Notes: generated by a model from the letters alone, not told the origin. Shown: positions 37,357 through 45,848, numbered from the stretch's first letter. The stretch is DNA of 64,000 nt from Spartobacteria bacterium (GCA_947487385.1 CANKWU010000009.1:21695-85694), one strand, 5' to 3'. Translations and numbers: made by a program.

Positions 37357-38160
37357 ATGAAACCTACACGCCTTCTCTGGACTCCCGCCCTCGCATTCTG
37401 GTGGCGCGACGTCATTCGCTTCCTGCGTCAGCGCAACCGCATTATCGGTGCTCTGGCCACTCCGCTTGTCTTCTGGCTGCTTGTCGGTTCAGGCTTCGGA
37501 CCCTCCTTTCGCAATCCCAGCGCCCTGACTTCCGCCGCTGCCACGGGCAGCTATCTAGCCTATTTCTTTCCCGGCACTCTGGTGCTGATCATGCTCTTTA
37601 CCGCGATCTTTTCCACGATCTCGGTCATTGAGGACCGTCGCGAGGGATTCCTTCAGGGCGCGCTCGTTGCACCGCTCTCCCCATGCGCGATTCCACTCGG
37701 AAAGTTCCTGGGAGGAACAACCCTTGCGGTGCTTCAGGCAGCGTTGTTCTGCGTGCTGGCGCCGCTGGCAGGCCTGCCGATCGGTTGGCATCAGGCGGCT
37801 CTACTGCTGCCAGCCCTCGTATTTGTCGGCTTCGCAATGACAGGGATGGGCTTCCTCGTTGCCTGGCCTATGGACTCAACCCAGGGATTCCACGCAATCA
37901 TGAACATCTTCCTGATGCCTCTCTGGATGATGTCCGGAGCACTCTTCCCCATGCCTGAGGGAACCGGCTGGCTCTACTGGGCCGGAGCGCTCAACCCCGT
38001 CAGCTACGGTGTCACGGCAATCCGTTCAGCCTTTACTGCGACCAGCGGAACTGTACTGCCCGCAGGATATCTGACAGGCCTCGTCGTCACGGCGCTCTTT
38101 GCAGCCGTGATGTTTGTGATCAGCGTTAGCCTAGTTTCCAAGCGCTCCAAGCGTAACTGA
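37357..38160 (+). CDS. ABC-2-type transporter permease
   Basis: Membrane partner of the preceding ATPase, 267 residues, with about six hydrophobic segments: IIGALATPLVFWLLVGSGF, AYFFPGTLVLIMLFTAIFS, the coupling region EDRREGFLQGALVAPLS that is diagnostic for ABC-2 permeases, ALVFVGFAMTGMGFLVAWPM, MNIFLMPLWMMSGALFPM and GLVVTALFAAVMFVISVSL. The ATG at 37357 is taken as the start; an in-frame ATG at 37309 lies within the ATPase gene and adds only charged residues. Confidence 0.92.
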   Translation: MKPTRLLWTPALAFWWRDVIRFLRQRNRIIGALATPLVFWLLVGSGFGPSFRNPSALTSAAATGSYLAYFFPGTLVLIMLFTAIFSTISVIEDRREGFLQGALVAPLSPCAIPLGKFLGGTTLAVLQAALFCVLAPLAGLPIGWHQAALLLPALVFVGFAMTGMGFLVAWPMDSTQGFHAIMNIFLMPLWMMSGALFPMPEGTGWLYWAGALNPVSYGVTAIRSAFTATSGTVLPAGYLTGLVVTALFAAVMFVISVSLVSKRSKRN

Positions 38161-38177
38161 GTCAAGCCATCCTATCC

Positions 38178-39998
38178 ATGGGGAACCTGCCTGACTTATT
38201 TGAAGAACTGAAGTCTGCAGTGCTCTGCGGTGATGGAGCGATGGGCACTCTCCTGGCCGAGAGAGGCGTTCCCACGGGAAACTGCTTTGAGGAGCTCTGC
38301 CTCTCTCAACCGGAAACGATCTCCTCCATTCACCACGAATACTTGGAGGCCGGAGCCCAACTCATCACCACCAACTCATTCGGAGCGAATGGACGCAAGC
38401 TTCTCACGTTCGGTCTCGAGGGACGGGCGGAGGAGATCAACAGAGCGGCTGCCCGCTTGGCTCGCAAGGCTGTGGATGTCTCTGGAAGGCCTGCCCTGGT
38501 TGCCGGAAGTGTGGGCCCTCTTGGTACTCACCAAGCGGAAGCAGACCAGAACCAAGAAATTCTTTTCCGAGAGCAGATCAACGGTCTCCTCGAAGGGGGT
38601 GCTGATCTGATCCTGCTAGAGACCTTCCAGGATCCCGAAGAGCTCTCGCTAGCACTACAAGTAGCCAAATCACTCGGCAACAAGCCGGTCATCACCCTGA
38701 TCGCCTCTCCCGAGAGTGGGCGCCTGCCCGGCGGAGCCTGGATCGGGGATGTCTTGGAATATCTCGAAAGCCAAGGGGCTGATCTCGTGGGTCTGAACTG
38801 CGTGAACGGTCCCCAGGCGATGCTCCGCCTTGTCGAAAAAATCGCACCCTCTCGCCCTCTCGCCGTCTATCCTAATGCCGGTCGCCCCACCTATCAGGAA
38901 GGCCGCATCGCTTACGGCACAACACCCGAATATTTTGCCGATCTAGGCCGCCGGATGGCCGAGGCTGGCGCCGCCTTGGTCGGCGGCTGCTGCGGAACCT
39001 CACCTCTTCATATCAAGGCGCTTGGTAAAGCACTGCAAGGTCTCAAACCGATAGCACGACAGACAACGGGAGTCGTCACTAGTCAGGAAACACCCCCGGC
39101 CCCGCAACCCACCGAAAAAAACATTCTCGACCTGATCTCGGAGGGAAAGACCGTGATCGTTACGGAGCTCGATCCTCCCAAGACACTTCCTTTGGAAAAA
39201 TTCTTCACTGCCGCCGAAGCAATCACCCGAGCGGGAAGTGATGCCATCACTCTGGCCGATAACTCACTTGCTATCCTGAGGGTCAGTAACTTCGCCGTGG
39301 CCGCGATGTTGAAGCAGCGGGGGATCACACCACTCCTTCACGTGAGTTGCCGCGACCGCAACGTGATCGGCCTGCAGAGTGAGCTCCTCGGCATGGCAGC
39401 TATGGGAATGCGCCATGTGCTTGCCCTGACGGGAGATCCCGCCAAAGGAGGAGACCATCCCGACGCAACCTCCGTGTATGACGTGAACTCCGTCGGCCTT
39501 CTGGATATCATCCGCAGACTGAACGAGGGATATACGCTGGCTGGGACCGACCTGCAGGCGCGGCCCGATCTCATTGCGGGATGCACCTTTAACCCTAATG
39601 CCCGGAGTCTCGACACGCAGATCCAGCGCCTCGAGCGCAAGATCAACGCCGGCGCGCGCTATGTGATGACACAACCGGTCTTTGAAACCGCCTTGGTGGA
39701 AGAGACCGCCAAACGAACTGCTCACTTCGGAGTACCGGTCTTTGTCGGCGTCTGGCCTCTGCTTAACGGACGCCAGGCCAAGTTCCTGCATAACGAGGTA
39801 CCTGGCATCACGATCCCCGCTTCCGTCATGGCCAGGATGGAAGGTCTTGAGGGAACCGACGGACGCAAGGAAGGCGTGACTGTCGCTAAAGAAGTCACCC
39901 GCGCTGTTCTGGATCACTTCCCTGGAGTCTACTTCATGACGCCATTCCTGGCCTACCAGACCACCGAAGAACTCTCTGCATTCGTCAGGGGAAAATAG
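38178..39998 (+). CDS. Homocysteine S-methyltransferase fused to methylenetetrahydrofolate reductase
   Basis: Two enzymes of the methionine cycle in one 606-residue chain. The N-terminal half (residues 1-285) is a zinc-dependent homocysteine methyltransferase with GDGAMGTLL, Cys208 in GLNCVNG and Cys271-Cys272 in VGGCCGTSP as zinc ligands. The C-terminal half (310-606) is a MetF-type reductase (TELDPPKTLPLEKFF, LALTGDPAKGGDHP, GCTFNPNARSLDTQIQRLERK). The architecture is like B. subtilis YitJ. It lacks cobalamin- and AdoMet-binding domains. It follows the ABC permease gene by 17 bp, and no SAM riboswitch is visible upstream. Confidence 0.94.
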   Translation: MGNLPDLFEELKSAVLCGDGAMGTLLAERGVPTGNCFEELCLSQPETISSIHHEYLEAGAQLITTNSFGANGRKLLTFGLEGRAEEINRAAARLARKAVDVSGRPALVAGSVGPLGTHQAEADQNQEILFREQINGLLEGGADLILLETFQDPEELSLALQVAKSLGNKPVITLIASPESGRLPGGAWIGDVLEYLESQGADLVGLNCVNGPQAMLRLVEKIAPSRPLAVYPNAGRPTYQEGRIAYGTTPEYFADLGRRMAEAGAALVGGCCGTSPLHIKALGKALQGLKPIARQTTGVVTSQETPPAPQPTEKNILDLISEGKTVIVTELDPPKTLPLEKFFTAAEAITRAGSDAITLADNSLAILRVSNFAVAAMLKQRGITPLLHVSCRDRNVIGLQSELLGMAAMGMRHVLALTGDPAKGGDHPDATSVYDVNSVGLLDIIRRLNEGYTLAGTDLQARPDLIAGCTFNPNARSLDTQIQRLERKINAGARYVMTQPVFETALVEETAKRTAHFGVPVFVGVWPLLNGRQAKFLHNEVPGITIPASVMARMEGLEGTDGRKEGVTVAKEVTRAVLDHFPGVYFMTPFLAYQTTEELSAFVRGK

Positions 39999-40038
39999 CG
40001 GCCAGAACCTCTTCTTGTTTTCATTCTCAAGAAGTCCT

Positions 40039-40057
40039 AGGGGGTGACGAGCCCCCT
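40039..40057. terminator. Possible weak bidirectional terminator
   Basis: A 6-bp GC stem (AGGGGG / CCCCCT, 7-base loop) lies between two converging genes, the methyltransferase/MetF fusion and the CDGSH gene. There is no T run on either strand, so the call is tentative. Confidence 0.3.
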
Positions 40058-40078
40058 TAACCTAAATCGTTATGCTCT

Positions 40079-40318
40079 CTAGAGGCTTTTGTGAGAGCCG
40101 TCACAGAGGGGGGCGTTGCCGCTGTGCTTGCAGCCACAGAAGTAAACGGGTCCATCTTTCTCGGCAGTGTAGGGAATGGGGGAGAATTCAGATCCCTTGT
40201 GGGAGCCATCGCAGAAGGGCTGCGTGGCGCTCTTACCGCAGGAGCACCAATAGTAGGTCTTGCCTGCCTCGACAGTGACCGGGATAGGGGATTTTTGAGC
40301 GATGGTGGGTTCGGACAT
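40079..40318 (-). CDS. Tandem CDGSH iron-sulfur protein
   Basis: A 79-residue protein with two complete CDGSH motifs: Cys25, Cys27, Cys36, His40 (CSCGKSATQPFCDGSH) and Cys61, Cys63, Cys72, His76 (CGCKHSGNAPLCDGSH). Each should bind a labile 2Fe-2S cluster with three Cys and one His, as in MitoNEET-type proteins. Two motifs in a short soluble chain place it with the tandem (type II-like) bacterial members. No membrane anchor is present. Role in electron transfer or cluster transfer is inferred from the family. It is divergent from the nitroreductase gene, 119 bp apart. Confidence 0.94.
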   Translation of the reverse strand: MSEPTIAQKSPIPVTVEAGKTYYWCSCGKSATQPFCDGSHKGSEFSPIPYTAEKDGPVYFCGCKHSGNAPLCDGSHKSL

Positions 40319-40437
40319 AAGAGTGATGGTTGGGGATTTTTGGGTATTGAACTTTTTACTTAACGCCGTTAATCATTTGATCGAATCTCTGCAAATAGCA
40401 ACACGATACTTTTCTATCCATCCAACACCAATAGACC

Positions 40438-41091
40438 ATGAGCCACACCATTCCCGAATCCCAACTCCTGGACGCCCTGAACTGGCGCTACGCCACCAAG
40501 TCGTTCGACTCCTCGAAGAGGATCTCCGAGCCCACCTGGAAGACCTTGGAAGAGTCCTTGGTTCTTTCACCCTCCTCATTCGGCTTGCAGCCCTACCGCT
40601 TTTTCGTGGTGAAGGATCCTGCCGTGCGCACCCAACTCCAGCCTCATTCCTGGAACCAGACCCAGGTAGTCGATGCATCCCACTACGTTGTCTTTGCCGG
40701 TCGCACCGCCATGACAGAGGCCGAAGTGGACCGTTTTCTGAACCGCATCGTCGAGGTACGAGGTATTCCCCGTGAGTCGCTTGAAGGGTATCGCGGAATG
40801 ATGTACGGGAGCCTCCTCTCTCCGGGTACCGAAGCCCGCATCCCCCATTGGGCAGCGCTTCAGGCCTATATTGCCTTGGGCAATCTCATGACTTCGGCAG
40901 CCCTGCTCGGCGTTGACACCTGCGCCATCGAAGGATTCGCTCCGGCGGAATATGACTCCATTCTGGGACTTAAGGAGCAGGGATATGCCTCCGTCGTCTG
41001 CTGTGCTCTTGGATATCGTTGCCCAGAGGACAAGTATGCCACTGCCGCCAAGGTGCGCTTCCCAGTGGCTGATCTTGTTAAGACAGTCTGA
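40438..41091 (+). CDS. Nitroreductase-family NAD(P)H oxidoreductase
   Basis: A 217-residue flavoprotein of the NfsB/FMN-reductase type. FMN-binding signatures are RYATKSFDSSKRIS near the N-terminus, LSPSSFGLQPYRFFVVKD, and the C-terminal GVDTCAIEGFAPAEYD with YRCPEDKYA. Such enzymes reduce quinones, nitroaromatics or flavins with NAD(P)H; the natural substrate is not evident. The stop is two bases before the TTG start of a small gene on the same strand, so they are probably co-transcribed. Confidence 0.93.
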   Translation: MSHTIPESQLLDALNWRYATKSFDSSKRISEPTWKTLEESLVLSPSSFGLQPYRFFVVKDPAVRTQLQPHSWNQTQVVDASHYVVFAGRTAMTEAEVDRFLNRIVEVRGIPRESLEGYRGMMYGSLLSPGTEARIPHWAALQAYIALGNLMTSAALLGVDTCAIEGFAPAEYDSILGLKEQGYASVVCCALGYRCPEDKYATAAKVRFPVADLVKTV

Positions 41092-41093
41092 TC

Positions 41094-41330
41094 TTGGAGA
41101 AGGAACTAGAACGGGATCTCGGAGAACAGCCCCTGAACTGCCTTATGGTGGAACTGGGGTTGAAATCCCATGATCTCGTAGCCGCCTCCACGGAGCAGAT
41201 CACCCATAAGATGGTTCAGCGCGGTTGTAAGGGGCGAAGACTCACCAAGAACGTTCAGGGTAAACTTCTCCGCGCCCTCAACACGGCAACGGGCAATACC
41301 TATGTTGTTGCCGATCTTTTCAACTATTGA
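41094..41330 (+). CDS. Small conserved-looking protein, unknown function
   Basis: A 78-residue protein starting at a TTG two bases after the nitroreductase stop. The core LMVELGLKSHDLVAASTEQ and ITHKMVQRGCKGRRLT, followed by LLRALNTATG, reads like a small helical nucleic-acid-binding or regulatory protein, and I have the impression of similar short proteins in other Gram-negative bacteria, but no name comes with it. The tight spacing and the non-random composition support it as a real gene. Function unknown. Confidence 0.65.
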   Translation: MEKELERDLGEQPLNCLMVELGLKSHDLVAASTEQITHKMVQRGCKGRRLTKNVQGKLLRALNTATGNTYVVADLFNY

Positions 41331-41343
41331 AAAGGCAGGAGAT

Positions 41344-41484
41344 TTAATATGGAACTCAGGAACTCAGGAAGGGTTGGAGGTCCGAAATAAGATAAAATCG
41401 TATGAGATGCTGTTGGGGCATGTTGATCAGGATCTTTAAAAAGTTTCTTCACTTTCTTTTCTGAGTTCCTGAGTTCCATATTAA
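41344..41484. repeat. Hairpin element with 24-bp perfect inverted arms
   Basis: Arms at 41344-41367 and 41461-41484 are perfect inverted copies; each contains the octamer GGAACTCA twice in tandem. The 93-bp interior is AT-rich with no gene. The element lies between the small 78-residue protein gene and the TrhO-type gene and ends 5 bp before the latter's GTG start. Transcribed, it would form a long hairpin. It looks like a small non-autonomous repeat element. A second element of similar plan is at 50838-50954. Confidence 0.6.
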
Positions 41485-41489
41485 TTTCT

Positions 41490-42335
41490 GTGGCTTCCCA
41501 TCCTCCATCACAGCTTCCGTTCCTCAACATTGCCGCCTACAAGTTTGCGGAGTTGACCGACCTTCCAGAACTGCGCGCGCGGTTAAAGGCCGAGTGCCTC
41601 GCTTTGGAACTCAAAGGGAGCATTCTGCTCAGCCCCGAAGGTATTAATCTTTTCATCGCCGGGGAATCGAACGCCGTGGAGTCGTTGCTTGAGATACTCC
41701 GCTCAATTCCTGGTCTCGAAACGCTTGAGGTCAAGCGCAGCGAGAGCGACGCGCAGCCCTTCAACCGGATGCTCGTGAAGTTGAAGGAAGAAATCATCGC
41801 CTTCGGTGTCGAGGGGATCAATCCAGCCCGTCACACCGCACCGAAGATTTCCGCGAAGGTACTCAAACAGTGGCTGGATGAGGGAAGGGAGTTCACCCTG
41901 CTCGATACTCGTAACACTTACGAAGTGAAGCTCGGCACCTTCGCCGGAGCCGTCACGCTACCGATCCGCCACTTCCGGAAGTTTCCCGAGGCCGTGAAGC
42001 AGCTTCCCGAGAAGATGAAAGAGGTTCCCGTTGTCAGCTTCTGCACCGGAGGGATTCGTTGCGAGAAGGCCTCACCACTCCTAGAGCGTGAGGGTTTCCG
42101 AGAGGTCTACCAGCTGGAGGGAGGCATCCTGAAGTATTTCGAGGAATGCGGTGGAGCCCACTGGAACGGCGAATGCTTCGTCTTCGACAAGCGTGTGGGT
42201 GTCGATCCCACACTACAGGAAACCAACAGTCAGCTCTGCTTCGCCTGCACCGAACCATTGACCGAGGAAGAGCTCAAGGATCCTCGATATGTTCCCGAGA
42301 TGAGCTGCCCCTACTGCTTTGACAAGAAGGGCTAG
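41490..42335 (+). CDS. trhO: tRNA uridine hydroxylase-type rhodanese (TrhO/UPF0176)
   Basis: Members make 5-hydroxyuridine at the tRNA wobble position using oxygen. The 281-residue protein has the N-terminal acylphosphatase-like region ([35 protein letters not shown]), a rhodanese domain with the active-site loop [13 protein letters not shown] (Cys185 and Cys191), and a C-terminal Cys-rich end ([13 protein letters not shown]). Start is a GTG at 41490, directly after the hairpin element. Domain order and length match the family. Confidence 0.92.
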   Translation: MASHPPSQLPFLNIAAYKFAELTDLPELRARLKAECLALELKGSILLSPEGINLFIAGESNAVESLLEILRSIPGLETLEVKRSESDAQPFNRMLVKLKEEIIAFGVEGINPARHTAPKISAKVLKQWLDEGREFTLLDTRNTYEVKLGTFAGAVTLPIRHFRKFPEAVKQLPEKMKEVPVVSFCTGGIRCEKASPLLEREGFREVYQLEGGILKYFEECGGAHWNGECFVFDKRVGVDPTLQETNSQLCFACTEPLTEEELKDPRYVPEMSCPYCFDKKG

Positions 42336-42532
42336 GGATTTTTGCGGAGAGCTACGTTGCTCTCCATCCAACCCTTCCAAACCCTAACTGCCCGAAAAAA
42401 TAAGGGTTGGGACGCTTGGTGTCTGCTTGGGGTATTATCCTGGATAGGTGAAAAACCGCCCTAAAAGACAAGAATCCCGTAGCGGCATCACCGTTTGACA
42501 CGCTACAAGTCATACATCCGTTTCTGAATCTC

Positions 42533-44905
42533 ATGAATAAGAAAGACCTCACCGAAAGCGACATCTGCGCGAAGTTCATTACTCCGCATATCGTTAGCGC
42601 TGGCTGGAATGAGGATCTTCAGATCCGCCGCGAGGTGGATTTTACAGATGGCCGTATCTATGTCAGGGGAAAGCTTCACGCACGCGGCAAGAGGAAGCGA
42701 GCCGACTACATACTCTATTACAAGCCGAATATCCCGATCGCCGTTGTCGAGGCGAAGGATAACAACCACACCGTCTCCGGGGGCATCCAGCAGGCGCTAG
42801 GTTACGCCCGCACTTTGGATATCCCGTTTGTCTTCAGTAGCAACGGAGACGGCTTCCATTTTCACGACAGCACCGTGACTCAGGGAGAACTGGAGACAAG
42901 ACTCCCACTGGAGGCCTTCCCTAGTCCCAAGCTCCTCTGGGCAAAATACAAGGCGTTCAAGGGTATCTCCGAGGAACAGGACGCCATCGTATCACAGGAC
43001 TACTATGCAGATGGATCAACCCGATCTCCGCGCTACTACCAGCAGATCGCGGTGAACCGGACCGTCGAGGCGATTGCCAAAAATGAAGGCAACAACCGCC
43101 ATCTTCTAGTGATGGCCACCGGCACAGGCAAGACCTACACCGCTTTCCAGATCATCTATCGGCTTTGGAAGAGCGGCTTGAAAAAGAGAATCCTCTTCTT
43201 GGCTGACCGTACATCCCTAATCGACCAGACCGTCCGTGGAGACTTCCGCCACTTCAAAGAAGCCATGACCGTCATTCGTCACCGGCATGTGGATACTGCC
43301 TACAATATCTACCTCTCCCTTTACCAAGGCCTCTCCGACAACAACGACACCGACGCCTACAAGCAGTTCAGCCGCGACTTCTTCGACCTTGTGATCGTCG
43401 ATGAGTGCCACCGTGGGAGCGCCCGCGAGGATAGTAAATGGCGGGAGATTCTGGAGTACTTCAAGACAGCGACGCACATCGGCCTCACAGCCACCCCAAA
43501 GGAATCCAAGGAAGTCTCCAATAGTGAGTATTTCGGCGACCCCATTTACACCTACTCGCTCAAGCAGGGTATCGATGACGGATTCCTCGCCCCCTACAAG
43601 GTTATCAAGGTTACCCTCGACATCGACGCCGAGGGTTGGCGCCCTCCGAGGGGCTTTAAGGACAAGGACGGTCAGCCCGTCGAGGATCGGATCTACAACC
43701 GCACTGATTTTGATAAACACCTCATTGTCGAGGAACGCCGCAAGCTCGTGGCCGAAAAGATCACCGAGTTCCTGAAAGGGAGCGATCGCTTCTCCAAGAC
43801 CATCGTTTTCTGTGTTGATATCGAGCACGCCGAGGGCATGCGCACTGCGCTCGCCAATGCGAATGCTGATCTCGTATCTGCCAATAGCAAATACGTGATG
43901 CAGATCACCGGAGACAACCCCGAGGGGAAGCGCCATCTGGACGCCTTCATCAACCCCTTCGAGCAATACCCGGTTATTGCCACCACCTCGAAGCTCATGA
44001 CCACTGGCGTCGATGCGCAGACCTGCAAGCTCATCGTTCTCGACTCGAACATCGGCTCCATGACCGACTTCAAGCAAATCATCGGTCGCGGTACCCGGAT
44101 CAACGAAGACTACGGAAAGCACTACTTCACCATCATGGACTTCAGGAACGTCACCGCCCTCTTTGCAGACAAGGAGTTCGACGGAGATCCGGTCAGAGTA
44201 AAGGAGATTGGCCAGACTGAAGACATCTCCAGCTTCGAGCATGAGACCGATGACTACGGGATTACCGATGAGTTGACCGGCCAGGAGGTCGAGTTTCCAG
44301 ATGTCACCATCAAGGGAGATACCGCAGAGGAAAACGGCAAGGGGCACAAAGTCACCGTGCGCGGCGTCGAGGTCAGCATCCTGAATGAACGCGTCCAGTA
44401 CATGGGCGACGATGGAAAGATCATCACCGAGAGCCTCCGCGACTACACCCGCAAGAGTATCCTTCGTAATTACGCTTCACTCGATCAGTTCCTCGTGACC
44501 TGGAAGCAGGCGGATAAGAAGAAGGCCATCATCGACTCCCTGGAGGAGCAAGGTGTCCTCTTCTCGGCGCTCAATGAGGAAGTCGGCTCCGAGTTCGACC
44601 CCTTCGACCTGATCTGCCATGTCGCCTACGAGCAGAAGCCGCTCACCCGGCGCGAACGTGCGGAGAATGTCAAAAAGCGAGACTACTTCACGGAATACGG
44701 GGAACTCGCCCGCCGGGTTGTCGATGCCCTGCTGGAGAAATACTCCGACGAGGGCCTTCTCGATCTGGAGAATCCGGCCATCATCACCCTCGACCCGATC
44801 AAGCGCCTCGGCACCCCTCCCGAAATCATCAAGGCCTTTGGAGGGCGCTCCGCCTACGAAGAGGCCATTCACGAACTCACCAGCCACCTCTATCAGGCAG
44901 GCTGA
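42533..44905 (+). CDS. hsdR: Type I restriction enzyme R subunit
   Basis: Restriction and DNA-translocation subunit. The 790-residue protein has an N-terminal nuclease domain with Asp58 and Glu73-x-Lys75 (VVEAK) of the PD-(D/E)XK site, then helicase motifs: ATGTGKT at 195-201, DECH at 290-293, GLTATPK, TTGVDAQTC and IIGRGTRI. The C-terminal third resembles the EcoEI-type R-subunit end. It heads the locus hsdR - ORF6N gene - hsdM - hsdS, all on the plus strand. A TTGACA at 42495-42500 may be part of its promoter but no matching -10 is evident. No frameshift is seen, so the enzyme may be active. Confidence 0.95.
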   Translation: MNKKDLTESDICAKFITPHIVSAGWNEDLQIRREVDFTDGRIYVRGKLHARGKRKRADYILYYKPNIPIAVVEAKDNNHTVSGGIQQALGYARTLDIPFVFSSNGDGFHFHDSTVTQGELETRLPLEAFPSPKLLWAKYKAFKGISEEQDAIVSQDYYADGSTRSPRYYQQIAVNRTVEAIAKNEGNNRHLLVMATGTGKTYTAFQIIYRLWKSGLKKRILFLADRTSLIDQTVRGDFRHFKEAMTVIRHRHVDTAYNIYLSLYQGLSDNNDTDAYKQFSRDFFDLVIVDECHRGSAREDSKWREILEYFKTATHIGLTATPKESKEVSNSEYFGDPIYTYSLKQGIDDGFLAPYKVIKVTLDIDAEGWRPPRGFKDKDGQPVEDRIYNRTDFDKHLIVEERRKLVAEKITEFLKGSDRFSKTIVFCVDIEHAEGMRTALANANADLVSANSKYVMQITGDNPEGKRHLDAFINPFEQYPVIATTSKLMTTGVDAQTCKLIVLDSNIGSMTDFKQIIGRGTRINEDYGKHYFTIMDFRNVTALFADKEFDGDPVRVKEIGQTEDISSFEHETDDYGITDELTGQEVEFPDVTIKGDTAEENGKGHKVTVRGVEVSILNERVQYMGDDGKIITESLRDYTRKSILRNYASLDQFLVTWKQADKKKAIIDSLEEQGVLFSALNEEVGSEFDPFDLICHVAYEQKPLTRRERAENVKKRDYFTEYGELARRVVDALLEKYSDEGLLDLENPAIITLDPIKRLGTPPEIIKAFGGRSAYEEAIHELTSHLYQAG

Positions 44906-44906
44906 A

Positions 44907-44944
44907 TTGGTTTAATTAGGGCGAATTCGCCCTAATTAAACCAA
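44907..44944. repeat. Perfect 38-bp palindrome between hsdR and the ORF6N gene
   Basis: Every base of 44907-44944 pairs with its partner, with no loop; the centre is GGGCGAATTCGCCC and the ends TTGG/CCAA. It starts one base after the hsdR stop codon and ends 25 bp before the ORF6N start. As RNA it would be a strong hairpin, but no T run follows, so it is not a standard terminator. It could be an operator, an mRNA-stabilising hairpin or a recombination product. Confidence 0.75.
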
Positions 44945-44969
44945 GCGTACCAAAACCACCGATTTTCCG

Positions 44970-45632
44970 ATGCCAAAGCCAAAGAAATCACCCAAACCGA
45001 TCGACGATCTCATCCATACGATCCGGGGACAAAAAGTCATCCTCGATACCGATCTTGCTGAACTCTACGGGGTTCCAACAAAGGTCCTTAATCAGGCCGT
45101 TAAAAGGAATCAGGAGCGATTCCCACAGGACTTTATGTTCAGATTAAGCGCCTTGGAATGGAATGAATTGTGGAAAGGGATGGCAGAGTCAGACTCAGAA
45201 GTCATTGGTGATCAAACTTATAAGATTATGCGGTCACAAATTGTGACCGCATCGGGCGGCCGACGAAACGTCACCCAGCCTCCTTATGCCTTTACCGAGC
45301 ACGGCGCCATCATGGCGTCCACGATCCTGAGTAGCCCCGAGGCTGTCCGGATGAGCATGTATGTCGTCCGAGCCTTCATCAAGCAGAGGGAGTTCCTCAT
45401 GGCCAATGCCGATCTCCTCAAGCGCCTCGCTGAGATCGACGCCAAACTGCTTAACCACGATGATGTCCTCAAGCTCATCATCCAGGAGCTTCAGCCCCTT
45501 CTGAATCGCCCAACCACCCCCACGCTTCCGGATAAGGAATTGGGCTTCCACGTGAAGGAAGAGCCCCCCGCCTACGGATCATCACGAAAAAAGAAAGCGG
45601 CTAAGGCGAAAAAGAGATCACCTCGTCATTAG
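44970..45632 (+). CDS. ORF6N-domain (KilA-N-related) DNA-binding protein
   Basis: A 220-residue protein with an ORF6N domain (residues 12-120): VILDTDLAELYGVPTKVLNQ, NQERFPQDFMFRLS, RSQIVTASGGRR at 88-99 and PPYAFTEHGAIMAST. The domain occurs in phage and mobile-element proteins and is thought to bind DNA. The C-terminal part is helical, ending in a Lys-rich tail (KKKAAKAKKRSP). It sits inside a type I restriction locus between hsdR and hsdM. A perfect 25-bp palindrome lies within its coding region at 45228-45252; the same 19-bp core recurs just upstream of hsdM. A regulatory role in the locus is inferred, not shown. Confidence 0.9.
   Translation: MPKPKKSPKPIDDLIHTIRGQKVILDTDLAELYGVPTKVLNQAVKRNQERFPQDFMFRLSALEWNELWKGMAESDSEVIGDQTYKIMRSQIVTASGGRRNVTQPPYAFTEHGAIMASTILSSPEAVRMSMYVVRAFIKQREFLMANADLLKRLAEIDAKLLNHDDVLKLIIQELQPLLNRPTTPTLPDKELGFHVKEEPPAYGSSRKKKAAKAKKRSPRH
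45228..45252. promoter_or_regulatory. 25-bp palindrome inside the ORF6N gene (copy 1)
   Basis: Perfect palindrome with one central base; its core CGGTCACAAATTGTGACCG also occurs upstream of hsdM at 45828-45846. It encodes Arg-Ser-Gln-Ile-Val-Thr of the conserved ORF6N segment, so part of its sequence is constrained by the protein. Confidence 0.5.
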
Positions 45633-45825
45633 AAATGCGAAAGGCCTCCGGACATTTCCAGAAGCCTAACGCCGACCGGATAATTCCAATCCAACTTGAT
45701 TAAGATCATTCTACGATCTATCCCCAGCGTCAACTTTTCCAAATCCATATCCCTCCTCGCCCTTTTGAAGTCGCAGATTGCGACCGAAAATCTATAACCA
45801 CCTGAAGACTAGAATCTTGTTATGA
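45633..45825 (+). promoter_or_regulatory. Probable hsdM promoter region
   Basis: A gap of about 190 bp between the ORF6N gene and the palindrome before hsdM, with no gene. A TATGAT at 45821-45826 directly abuts the palindrome and could be a -10 box, although no good -35 was found. A TATAAC at 45793-45798 is an alternative. Confidence 0.35.
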
Positions 45826-45848
45826 TCCGGTCACAAATTGTGACCGGA
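45826..45848. promoter_or_regulatory. 23-bp palindromic operator candidate before hsdM (copy 2)
   Basis: Perfect palindrome with one central base, sharing the 19-bp core CGGTCACAAATTGTGACCG with copy 1 but with different flanking pairs (TC..GA instead of ATG..CAT). It lies 18 bp before the hsdM ATG. If the adjacent TATGAT is the -10 box, the palindrome covers the transcription start, a common position for a repressor site. Confidence 0.6.

Noticed and set aside
43217..44347. Long open frame (376 codons) antisense to hsdR
   Set aside because: It overlaps the helicase motifs of hsdR on the other strand and has no family resemblance.
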